Virus record (IMG/VR): IMGVR_UViG_3300010883_014904
Coordinates: 1 to 25,186 of that record
Source: a virus
Strand: one strand, 5' to 3'
DNA length: 25,186 nucleotides
Positions 6,252 to 12,902 of this stretch are shown here, one piece after another; positions within the stretch are counted from its first letter, which is position 1; each line of letters starts with the position of its first letter. Made by a program: the position numbers and the translations under genes. The notes below the pieces were generated by a model. The model was not told where the DNA came from. It searched no databases and saw only the letters and a list, made by a program, of their open reading frames with translations.

Positions 6252-8078
6252 TTATTGTGGTAACGCTGAGTCACCACCACCAGCTGGTGGGGGCGTAGGA
6301 GCTACAGGCTCGGCTCCTTCAGGTGGTGTACCTCCAGGTCCAAATTCAGGAGGAGGCACCGCGGCGCCTACCCCGCCACCGCCAAGACCGCCTCCCATAG
6401 GCATACCACCACCACCACCACCAGGTGCCATTTCAGCACCGGCACCGGCTTCAGCAGCTGCTAATTCTCTCCAATTTGGTCCCATAGCTTCAATTTGAGC
6501 AAGTTCCCATTTAAGCTCAGAGTCTTTTCTTAATAATTCCCTGTTAGTACTTATTTCGTCGTCTGTAAGTTTGAGATAATGCTTCTTAGCATACGTATCA
6601 GATACGAGCTGATTTTGAATTGCGCTACTATAATTATTCCATTTAAGTTCGAGTAATTGTTGGTTTCTCAATTCTTGAAAGTTGGGTGGTGGATTAAATT
6701 GTAATTTAATATGTGGCTCTTTTACCTCAAACTTGTCCCATATACCTCTTAATTTTAAATGCGCAACAAATGCATCTTTTAATCCGAACGCAACAGCATG
6801 CTGTAACCTCATAATAAATCTGGCAAATTTAAGTTCTTCTCTAACAATTGTTGAACCGCCAGAGTCAGCTTGAGTGTCAGGGTTTAATCTCTCAACAGGA
6901 ATTCTCAATGAACGGTAAAGCTTTTGTCTGAAATATTTCAGATCTTCTAATTCACCTAAATTTTGACCTCCAGCTAAGGATGTAACATTTGTACCCTCAC
7001 TACCAGCTCTCTTCGCGAACCAGAAGTTATCAAGCATAGATTGTGGATTGAATGCCTGAACGGATCTACCTTGATTAACATCATATGTTTTACGAGACCA
7101 GTAGTTATTCATCAACTTTTTCAAATATGCTTCCGCTTTGGGTGGAGGCATATTACCTACATCAACATTAAAAACTAATCTTTCTGGAGCTCTTACTAAT
7201 CTGTAAATAATAATTGAATCTTCAATGAGAGATAACTGCCTATAAGCGCGTCGAGCTTGTTCGATGAAAGGTAGTCTAATGGATTTAGATTCATTCCACA
7301 TACCACTATGGATATATGTTATTTGACTCTTGTCAAATGGTATATGTAAGACTTTATTCTTTTGATCGTTATTACCTGCTTGTGGAGCTGTTTTTGCGTT
7401 AGTCTGATCTATAACTGGCTTACGTAATAAGAATCCTTTAACTAATAAATTTTGAATATTGTCGTAGATTGGATCTACTAAATCAGAGGGTATACTAATA
7501 ACGCCAAGTAGACCTAAATCTGATCTCTCGTTATGTATTACATGCTCAAAAAATAGCTCACCATCTACTAAAAGTTGTCTGAAGTACTCCCAACCTCTCC
7601 CATGTAAATTGTAATGCTCAATAAACTTATCAAATTCATTACTTATGAGTGTTTCACCTATGCTATCGATCATATCTTCTTGGAGATGCAGTCTTACGAT
7701 TCTCCCCTTATCGTCCTGGTTAATACACTCGTCACATATTTCATCAAGTGCATCTGCAACTTCAGAATATTGAGCCATTACTCTATAATCACGTAACCGC
7801 TTTGATTTATCATAGTCAACATTTGCGTACATGAACGCATGATAATTTTTATCAACGGCAATACTAGCCATTGGATGCATTTCATCACCGCCCTTGTTAG
7901 TTGATACTGCGAATTTTGAAACTGCTTCTTGTCTTCTTGAACCTGTGCTCCAGAACTTTTCAAATTTTGGATTTAAAGCTGTTACATCATCAATTACATC
8001 AAATCCGCGACTGTAAGGAAGCGCATTAGACACATAATTCATTAAACCTCTACCGAAAGTTGACTTGTCTCCTGCCAT
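6252..8078 (-). CDS. 20: Portal vertex protein (T4 gp20-like)
   Basis: Forms the dodecameric ring at one head vertex through which DNA is packaged and to which the neck and tail attach. The 608-residue protein is recognisable as the T4/cyanophage gp20 family across most of its length, for example YSEVADALDEICDE (about 103-116), DGELFFEHVIH, EDSIIIYRLVRAPERLVFNV, YLKKLMNNYWSRK, and FRQKLYRSLRIPVERL in the core. Length exceeds T4 gp20 (524) mainly because of a low-complexity tail: residues about 540-608 are almost only Gly, Pro and Ala with a few acidic residues, encoded by a GC-rich patch (6252-6461) unlike the rest of the window. Similar tails occur in marine T4-like portals. A late-type GATAAATA motif lies just before its ATG. 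Confidence 0.93.
   Translation of the reverse strand: MAGDKSTFGRGLMNYVSNALPYSRGFDVIDDVTALNPKFEKFWSTGSRRQEAVSKFAVSTNKGGDEMHPMASIAVDKNYHAFMYANVDYDKSKRLRDYRVMAQYSEVADALDEICDECINQDDKGRIVRLHLQEDMIDSIGETLISNEFDKFIEHYNLHGRGWEYFRQLLVDGELFFEHVIHNERSDLGLLGVISIPSDLVDPIYDNIQNLLVKGFLLRKPVIDQTNAKTAPQAGNNDQKNKVLHIPFDKSQITYIHSGMWNESKSIRLPFIEQARRAYRQLSLIEDSIIIYRLVRAPERLVFNVDVGNMPPPKAEAYLKKLMNNYWSRKTYDVNQGRSVQAFNPQSMLDNFWFAKRAGSEGTNVTSLAGGQNLGELEDLKYFRQKLYRSLRIPVERLNPDTQADSGGSTIVREELKFARFIMRLQHAVAFGLKDAFVAHLKLRGIWDKFEVKEPHIKLQFNPPPNFQELRNQQLLELKWNNYSSAIQNQLVSDTYAKKHYLKLTDDEISTNRELLRKDSELKWELAQIEAMGPNWRELAAAEAGAGAEMAPGGGGGGMPMGGGLGGGGVGAAVPPPEFGPGGTPPEGAEPVAPTPPPAGGGDSALPQ
6255..6461 (-). repeat. Gly/Pro/Ala low-complexity coding tail of the portal
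   Basis: This part of the portal gene encodes about 69 residues dominated by runs such as GGGGGG, GGGLGGGG, VPPPEFGPGG and PTPPPAGGG. On the plus strand it reads as repeated CCACCACC/CCGCC units. Its GC content is visibly far above the surrounding AT-rich sequence. It is probably a flexible, disordered extension beyond the conserved portal fold, and prone to slippage length changes. Confidence 0.75.
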
Positions 8079-8085
8079 TTTTTAA

Positions 8086-8093
8086 TATTTATC
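8086..8093 (-). promoter_or_regulatory. T4-type late promoter motif GATAAATA upstream of the portal gene
   Basis: Minus-strand GATAAATA lies in the 44-bp gap before the portal gene, separated from its ATG by 7 bases. NATAAATA is the late promoter core of T4-like cyanophages (TATAAATA in T4), read by the gp55-type late sigma with the sliding clamp. The close spacing would put transcription start practically at the ATG. Only three such motifs were found on this strand, two directly before virion genes. Confidence 0.55.
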
Positions 8094-8122
8094 GTTGATC
8101 AAGGGATATTCTATGTTGAAAT

Positions 8123-8656
8123 CTACGGTGTTTTAATCTCGATGACTCTCTCTACTCCAGAACCTGCTAATCCCCTTGTTGTTAAGTCTTGTGCAAATTT
8201 AGCATACCCTGCTACATTGGCTATAATTACATCCATTTTACCTATATTATCTGCTGCAGATATTGTTACAGTCATTGCATTAGGTGAATGTATTACGTAG
8301 TATGTATCAGGTAATTGTATTGCAGAAAATGTCGGATATAGGGCGGATAAAGAATGAGTTGCAGAGGTTGACGATAGTCCTCCAAATAGATTAAATGCTG
8401 TTACAGCTGATAACTCATTCGTATTAGCATATACGTCTTTATTCGTGCTAAGATATACTGTAACGGAAGTATCAAAGTTGTATCCTTGTATTTGAAAATC
8501 TCTTGTAAATCCGAGATATGCTCTAGGGATTTCATCGTAATTCGGAACTACATATGTAATTTGTGGTCGTGCGGATAGAGATACTATTGTAGTAAGACTC
8601 GTACGAGCACCAGTAATAGAGCTCGTTGCAGACATGTTTGTTCCATATACAGGCAT
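8123..8656 (-). CDS. Putative virion protein with Ig/IPT-like beta domain
   Basis: A 177-residue protein between gp15 and the portal. It is rich in Ser, Thr, Tyr, Asn and Val, with no catalytic motif and few cysteines, typical of a beta-structured virion component. Residues about 33-135 resemble an immunoglobulin-like IPT/TIG pattern: ITYVVPNYDEIPRAYLGFTR, then FQIQGYNF (about 55-62), VTVYLS, a spaced middle, and near the C-terminus MDVIIANVAGYAKF, where IPT domains usually have V-V-V-x-N-x-G. This is by eye, so moderate at best. It is not recognisable as the T4 tail-tube protein gp19, although that gene precedes gp20 in T4. The ATG overlaps the gp15 stop by one base (TAATG), so the two are co-translated. 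Confidence 0.7.
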   Translation of the reverse strand: MPVYGTNMSATSSITGARTSLTTIVSLSARPQITYVVPNYDEIPRAYLGFTRDFQIQGYNFDTSVTVYLSTNKDVYANTNELSAVTAFNLFGGLSSTSATHSLSALYPTFSAIQLPDTYYVIHSPNAMTVTISAADNIGKMDVIIANVAGYAKFAQDLTTRGLAGSGVERVIEIKTP

Positions 8657-9321
8657 TACATGTACTCCAATCCAGTAACAGCGGTTATATTAGTATTAAT
8701 GTAGTAGATGTTCTTAGTTGTTGTAGCCGGACTATGTGGGAATAACCACCCCTTAATTGTAAAGCTTGTATCACCGGTCACGCGGGTAGGTTGTGATGAT
8801 TGAAGCTCAACCGGATACTCCATTGAGATACTTCCATTCCACAATACCTCACTCCTGATCTCTCTCAAATCACTTATGATACCTGACGGTACAGGCCATG
8901 ATAAAATAATATACGGATTTGAATACGGAACAAAATTAGATACAATCTGATCCATATCAGTTTGAAATCTTGTCATTATAGACATAGAGACCTCTATATT
9001 AACTGGTACGGGTGTAGGTAAGTAGTTTGACTCTAACGTTTTATTAGGATTGTCATATACTCCAAGAATTTTGTTAAACACTCTACTCTCATCTCGAGCT
9101 ACGCTTGTTATATTAACTGCTACCGCGGGGAGGGTTATGTGCTGAGCTTTATTGACAAGATCATGCATAACTCGCTCTTTTGGAGCGTAAAGAAATCTTA
9201 CTTTGATTTGATCAGCAATACTTTTATCTTTATTATACCGATTTATGACAACATCGTTAAATGCAGCTACAAACTGCGTCATCACATCCCTTATTTCAAA
9301 ATAAAAACTCTGGTTCTTCAC
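8656..9321 (-). CDS. 15: Tail sheath stabiliser and completion protein (T4 gp15-like)
   Basis: In T4, gp15 forms the ring that terminates the tail tube and sheath and joins the tail to the head neck. This 221-residue protein shows the same landmarks. YAPKERVMHDLVNKAQ (about 45-60) matches the T4 region YASKEHFMMKLNKW. MTRFQTDMDQIVSNFVPYSNP (from about 116) matches T4 TRYEDDMFQIVEQILPYFQP, and DTSFTIKGWLFPHSP (about 184-198) matches T4 SLTFEVNGWMYPP. T4 gp15 is longer (about 270 residues) because of a C-terminal extension missing here. The predicted start is GTG, encoding MKNQSF; the next ATG is at residue 14. A CATAAATA late-type motif sits 6 bases upstream. gp16-gp19 do not follow, unlike T4. 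Confidence 0.82.
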   Translation of the reverse strand: MKNQSFYFEIRDVMTQFVAAFNDVVINRYNKDKSIADQIKVRFLYAPKERVMHDLVNKAQHITLPAVAVNITSVARDESRVFNKILGVYDNPNKTLESNYLPTPVPVNIEVSMSIMTRFQTDMDQIVSNFVPYSNPYIILSWPVPSGIISDLREIRSEVLWNGSISMEYPVELQSSQPTRVTGDTSFTIKGWLFPHSPATTTKNIYYINTNITAVTGLEYM

Positions 9322-9327
9322 TAAGAG

Positions 9328-9335
9328 TATTTATG
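9328..9335 (-). promoter_or_regulatory. T4-type late promoter motif CATAAATA upstream of gp15
   Basis: Minus-strand CATAAATA overlaps the TAA stop of the preceding 116-residue gene and ends 6 bases before the GTG start of gp15. It fits the NATAAATA late core and has nearly the same spacing to the start codon as the portal motif (6 versus 7 bases). No Shine-Dalgarno sequence is visible between motif and start. Confidence 0.5.
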
Positions 9336-9681
9336 TATTGAACCGTATGGTAAGCTTATTATCGAAAAGCTTTGATTTTTTACCAATACTGGAATATATT
9401 GAATTTATCAAATAACTCCGTCGAGGGTCTTTTTTTATTACATTATCAATTGTATAATCAAATATCACCTCATCCGCGCCAAACATAGTAGCATAGGGTA
9501 CAGGTAATTCGTATATCTTGATAATATCCTTTTTCGTCTTAATATTGAAGGATATATAATAATCCTTCATATTGAACAATATTAATATACCCTCTCGTAC
9601 AACCTTATCGTTAATGATAAATTGTAGATCCTTTTGGAGTATTGTCTTAAGCTCCGCTTCTAGTTCTTCTAGTACTATCAT
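9331..9681 (-). CDS. Hypothetical protein (116 aa)
   Basis: A 116-residue protein of unknown family. It starts with an amphipathic helix-like stretch (LEELEAELKTILQKDL), followed by alternating hydrophobic residues (GILILFNMKDYYISFNI) suggesting a small beta-sheet, and a basic C-terminus. No cysteine pairs, signal peptide or transmembrane helix. Its start overlaps the upstream WYL_2-like gene by 4 bp (ATGA) and it ends 9 bases before gp15, so it belongs to the same transcription unit. It may be a small structural or assembly protein, but nothing in the sequence proves this. Confidence 0.65.
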   Translation of the reverse strand: MIVLEELEAELKTILQKDLQFIINDKVVREGILILFNMKDYYISFNIKTKKDIIKIYELPVPYATMFGADEVIFDYTIDNVIKKDPRRSYLINSIYSSIGKKSKLFDNKLTIRFNT

Positions 9682-10055
9682 ATGCTCATAAATGCCATTT
9701 TTTCGTCCGCGGACATATTACTTAGAGTCTCTGCATAATATGTCCAAAATGAATCGTTAGCTGGTAGGAGAGTGATCAAGTCACATACATCCATACTAAC
9801 AGCTCTGTAATTTTGCATAAAAATATCCCAGGTTAGTATGATATTTTTAGATGTAGGGTTATATTTTGGAGAGGAGGTAGTCGGTTTAAAATTTAAAGCA
9901 GTACGACCTCTTGCTGAGTTTAATAACTCATAAGAATTCGTACAAAACATTCTACGGTATGGTGAAGCTCCAGGCTTAGGTCGCCTTCTTTGGAACTTTA
10001 TTTCTACTACGTTTTCCTGTAGAACGCTTCTTAGAGTTTGTAGAGTTACTTGCAT
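9678..10055 (-). CDS. WYL_2/DUF2693-like Sm/SH3 beta-barrel protein
   Basis: A 125-residue protein whose pattern resembles the phage WYL_2 (formerly DUF2693) Sm-like SH3-barrel family: VVEIKFQRRRPKPG (16-29), then YRRMFCTNSYELL (33-45), a variable loop, IILTWDIFMQNYRAVSMD (72-89) and a hydrophobic VCDLI strand. That family typically shows V-E-V-x-F, R-x-M-x-x-T-x-x-x-L, V-V-W-D and W/Y-R-x-x-x-x-D. The role is unknown; nucleic-acid or ligand sensing is often proposed for WYL-like folds. The C-terminus (FWTYYAETLSNMSADEKMAF) is extra to the barrel. The first 80 bases overlap the end of the GroES-like gene in another frame, and the conserved EIKFQRRRP part lies inside that overlap, so the long version is required. 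Confidence 0.65.
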   Translation of the reverse strand: MQVTLQTLRSVLQENVVEIKFQRRRPKPGASPYRRMFCTNSYELLNSARGRTALNFKPTTSSPKYNPTSKNIILTWDIFMQNYRAVSMDVCDLITLLPANDSFWTYYAETLSNMSADEKMAFMSI

Positions 10056-10473
10056 TATTTTTTTCTACGTCCATCTTATCACATACACCGAAGATACGCT
10101 GTTCGTTAACGAACACAGCATCCCTAATTTGACCGTGTCCTTTAACATTAAGATTACATACCGGGACTCCTTTATCGTGCGGAAAGCAAACATAATCTCC
10201 GTCTGCAACTAAGGTACAGCGATGGCCGGCGAGAATAACATGTCCAATTCTCCATGCTTTTTGCATAGTATTAATAGGTAGATGTATTCCGTTACGTACA
10301 ATAGATTTACCGTCTTCGGTCATATCGACGTATTTAACTAAAATAACATCATCAAGTAAGCTTGATAGTTGGTATCCGAAAATACTGAATGAATCGTCAG
10401 AGTATGATTCGAGATTAATAAGTCCTCTCGCATTTGGCTCTAACGCCTGTAGTTCTCTCATGTCTAGTGGCAT
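9976..10473 (-). CDS. GroES/gp31-like co-chaperonin-fold protein
   Basis: A 165-residue protein whose middle (about 40-110) follows the GroES beta-barrel pattern: DDVILVKYVDM, a mobile-loop-like stretch (TEDGKSIVRNGIHLPINTM), then WRIGHVILAGH and VADGDYVCFPHDKGVPV, compared with GroES V-G-D-I-V-I-F-N-D-G-Y-G-V. T4 gp31 is a co-chaperonin that replaces GroES to fold the major capsid protein, so a similar job is plausible. Differences: an N-terminal extension of about 40 residues (including LDMRELQALEPNARGLIN) and a very basic C-terminal tail (SKKRSTGKRSRNKVPKKAT), partly within the 80-bp overlap with the next gene. Its ATG overlaps the gp62 end by 10 bp. The fold is likely; co-chaperonin activity is inferred. 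Confidence 0.6.
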   Translation of the reverse strand: MPLDMRELQALEPNARGLINLESYSDDSFSIFGYQLSSLLDDVILVKYVDMTEDGKSIVRNGIHLPINTMQKAWRIGHVILAGHRCTLVADGDYVCFPHDKGVPVCNLNVKGHGQIRDAVFVNEQRIFGVCDKMDVEKNNASNSTNSKKRSTGKRSRNKVPKKAT

Positions 10474-10862
10474 ATTGTTTTAAGTCTTTCTATATCTATA
10501 TTATGGGTGTCTATATAATATCTAATCTCTCTTTCAGAGATTTCAAGATTGTTACTGAGAATATTAATAACTGCATTATCATCATTAGACGTTTGCTTCA
10601 CCTTCTTGATGTAATTAATCCTATATGGTCTTTGTACCGGTAGTACACTGACTAGGAATTTATATCCTTCTCTCTTTGTATCAAAGATGGAATAATAGCG
10701 ATTTACAGTTTCATTAATAATTGTCGCTACCGTAGGAGAGTACATACTCAGCCATCTATTAATCATATACTGGTTATATTCTGGCTCGGAGTCAACATTA
10801 TCAAGAAGAGTACCCTTCTTGTTTGTCAATATGTCTGTAATGAAGCTAAAGATATTCATCAT
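10464..10862 (-). CDS. 62: Clamp-loader small subunit (T4 gp62-like)
   Basis: With gp44, gp62 forms the ATP-driven loader that places the gp45 sliding clamp on DNA; the clamp also activates late promoters. This 132-residue protein resembles marine T4-like gp62: an N-terminal FSFITDILTNKKGTLLD, the conserved EYNQYMINRWLSMY (about 28-41), a central helix with NRYY, YKFLVSVLPVQRPYRINYIK (about 67-86) and a C-terminal helical region. T4 gp62 is longer (187 residues), but cyanophage versions are about this length. gp44 and gp45 are not in the window, although they lie next to gp62 in T4. The start is one of two adjacent ATGs overlapping the upstream stop (4 bp). Confidence 0.8.
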   Translation of the reverse strand: MMNIFSFITDILTNKKGTLLDNVDSEPEYNQYMINRWLSMYSPTVATIINETVNRYYSIFDTKREGYKFLVSVLPVQRPYRINYIKKVKQTSNDDNAVINILSNNLEISEREIRYYIDTHNIDIERLKTICH

Positions 10863-11449
10863 TTAATAATGATCTTAGTTGTAGCCAACCACATATCATC
10901 GTTCATTTCATAAAACATATCTACTACACCTCTCATGAAATTTTCACATTGATCGTCTGTTAGGTTGGTTGAGTATGCAAACCCCGGAGCTTGACGTCCA
11001 GCGACTACATTAATTGCTGTATGGCCTAATGCTGCACCGTCACGAACATATGTAATACTAACACTGCATTTTCCTTTTTGCTGTACAATACCGTGCTGTT
11101 CAAATTCTTTATGTACTAGCAAATCATCTCCGTTAACTTCGATGGGAGCGTTGATAAATTGTGTACTGAGAAAGTTACCTAACTGTGTATTGAACAATCG
11201 CTGCCAAGCAACTGCTCCGAATGCATCTAATCCTGGAATTTCCCAAACAAAGTTAATTGCATCATCGCTATAGATATAATCGTTATCAAGTGTATCTTCC
11301 AAGTCAATCATACCATCAGCTTCTACCTTCATAGGAGCTCTAAAAGCTAAGATGTTACCAATCGGTAATGTTTTGTTCCGAAAGAATTTATATGCGAATC
11401 GTTGATGGATCAGATCACCGTTGTAGACTTCAATATCCTTAACAATCAT
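10859..11449 (-). CDS. DUF366-like protein
   Basis: A 196-residue protein matching what I know of the DUF366 family: an opening YNGDLIHQRFAYKFF (9-23), FRAPMKVEADGMIDLED (36-52), YSDDAINFVWE (60-70), a QRL segment (WQRLFNTQLGNFL), NGDDLLV and then KCSVSITYVRDGAALGHTAINV. DUF366 is mostly known from archaea and some bacteria and is of unknown function; its fold may be related to biotin/lipoate ligases, which I state from memory. No signal peptide or membrane segment is seen. It lies between the GME-like epimerase and gp62, with 4-bp overlaps on both sides. Why a phage carries it is unclear. Confidence 0.6.
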   Translation of the reverse strand: MIVKDIEVYNGDLIHQRFAYKFFRNKTLPIGNILAFRAPMKVEADGMIDLEDTLDNDYIYSDDAINFVWEIPGLDAFGAVAWQRLFNTQLGNFLSTQFINAPIEVNGDDLLVHKEFEQHGIVQQKGKCSVSITYVRDGAALGHTAINVVAGRQAPGFAYSTNLTDDQCENFMRGVVDMFYEMNDDMWLATTKIIIK

Positions 11450-12498
11450 ACGCTAATATTAGCATCAACCTGTTCATTAATCCACTTGTATGTTTTAATT
11501 AATCCCTCTTTAAGAGGTCGGCTCGGTGCCCATCCGAGCTTTTCTTTAATTAATATATTATCAGAATTCCTACCAGCAACTCCAAGCGGTCCAGTTATAT
11601 GCATCTTGGTTAGTTTCTTATTACCAATTTCACATGCATAGTCTACTAATTGATTAATGGTAACCATTTCATCTGACCCGATATTAACAGGTCCAATAAA
11701 ATCAGATTCCATTAATCGTCTTATACCTTCAACACACTCATCGATATACAGGAAGCTTCTTGTTTGTATACCAGTGCCCCAAATTTCAATTTCGTGATCA
11801 GCCTGAATAACTTTCCGACAAATTGCAGCTGGCGCCTTCTCTCTACCGCCGTCCCATGTACCTAATGGTCCAAAGATATTATGAAAACGAGCAATACGGA
11901 CTGGTATATCGTGATTACGATTATATGCTAGATATAGCCTCTCACTAAACAATTTTTCCCATCCATATTCACTATCTGGATTAGCAGGGTAGGCACTGTC
12001 TTCTGCACAATTAGGATTATCTGGATCCATTTGATTATGCTCAGGATACATACATGCACTACTACTATAAAAGATTTTAGTTTTTGGATGATCGCTTGGT
12101 ATTTCTCCTTCAATGTCAACATTAAATTTATGTACAGCGTCTAGAATATTAAGATTAATAGCCGCGGAATTGTGCATAATATCTGCGTCATTCTCACCTG
12201 TAAAAATAAAACCTGCACCACCCATATCGGCAGCTAATTGGTAAATCTCATCAAACGGTAGTCTATATTGATCCGGTACGCTACCGTAGAAGTTGCCTTG
12301 CACGCCATCAAACCGAACGACTCGTTCACAAATACCATAATCACGAAGATCATGACAAACAAATTCGTCGGCTTCTGTCTCACTATATTCCGGCTCTTTA
12401 AGATCGACACCTCGAACCCAATACCCTTCTTTCTTTAATCTCGATACAAGATGGTTACCTATAAATCCACCTGCTCCTAGTACTAATGCTGTCTTCAT
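11446..12498 (-). CDS. GDP-mannose 3,5-epimerase-like SDR enzyme
   Basis: An extended short-chain dehydrogenase of 350 residues closely resembling plant GDP-mannose 3,5-epimerase. The NAD site is GAGGFIG (8-14). LAADMGGAGFI (88-98), YSSSACMYPE (144-153), YGWEK (178-182), RFHNIFGPLGTWDGGREKAP (204-223) and QTRSFLYIDECVEG are all characteristic. The catalytic set is intact: Y178/K182 of the SDR pair, plus C149 and K221, which correspond to the acid/base residues of the Arabidopsis enzyme. Family members epimerise C3 and C5 of a GDP-hexose; here the substrate may be a GDP-hexose or a GDP-heptose, given the kinase, nucleotidyltransferase and transketolase upstream. It overlaps both neighbours by 4 bp. 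Family is very sure, substrate is not. Confidence 0.87.
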   Translation of the reverse strand: MKTALVLGAGGFIGNHLVSRLKKEGYWVRGVDLKEPEYSETEADEFVCHDLRDYGICERVVRFDGVQGNFYGSVPDQYRLPFDEIYQLAADMGGAGFIFTGENDADIMHNSAAINLNILDAVHKFNVDIEGEIPSDHPKTKIFYSSSACMYPEHNQMDPDNPNCAEDSAYPANPDSEYGWEKLFSERLYLAYNRNHDIPVRIARFHNIFGPLGTWDGGREKAPAAICRKVIQADHEIEIWGTGIQTRSFLYIDECVEGIRRLMESDFIGPVNIGSDEMVTINQLVDYACEIGNKKLTKMHITGPLGVAGRNSDNILIKEKLGWAPSRPLKEGLIKTYKWINEQVDANISV

Positions 12499-12902
12499 TT
12501 TAATCTGTCTATTATATTCGTAGTCGACATCCCGGCTACTGTGTTAAAAATTTTTACTTCAGCAATATCACAACCAACAACATCCTCCGGGTTGTAATCA
12601 CCACCTTTAACAATTATATCTGGTGATAGCTGTTTAATCAACTGATACGGTGTATCTTCATCAAAAATTATTACTTCATCAACATACTTTAAAGACTCAA
12701 GTACATATTTTCTATCGGATTCAACATTAATCGGTCTACTGTTACCTTTTAATCTCCGGACACTACACGTACTATTGAGACCTACGACGACTCTACCTGG
12801 ACCACCTGTAGTCTGGTATGCTAACTCATGACAATATTGAAGAAGTTTTACATGTCCAATATGTAAGATATCAAAACATCCGTTTGTAAAGATAGTCCTC
12901 AT
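12495..12902 (-). CDS. RfaE2/HldE C-terminal-like sugar-phosphate nucleotidyltransferase
   Basis: A 135-residue single-domain nucleotidyltransferase equivalent to the C-terminal domain of bifunctional HldE, which joins heptose-1-phosphate to ATP to give ADP-heptose (some homologues use GTP or CTP). Diagnostic features are FTNGCFDILHIGHVKLL (5-21) with the HxGH motif at 14-17, SVRRLKGNSRP, DEDTPYQLI, IVKGGDYNPEDVVG and the terminal STTNIIDRL. Nearly every HldE landmark is present, so the heptose-like assignment is strong for the family; which nucleotide is used cannot be told. It overlaps the kinase gene by 4 bp and the epimerase by 4 bp, so the two HldE activities are on separate, adjacent genes. 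Confidence 0.88.
   Translation of the reverse strand: MRTIFTNGCFDILHIGHVKLLQYCHELAYQTTGGPGRVVVGLNSTCSVRRLKGNSRPINVESDRKYVLESLKYVDEVIIFDEDTPYQLIKQLSPDIIVKGGDYNPEDVVGCDIAEVKIFNTVAGMSTTNIIDRLK

Noticed and set aside
8123-8656. Tail-tube protein gp19 assignment, suggested by position before the portal
   Set aside because: The sequence does not resemble the gp19 start or its conserved core; an Ig/IPT-like pattern fits better.
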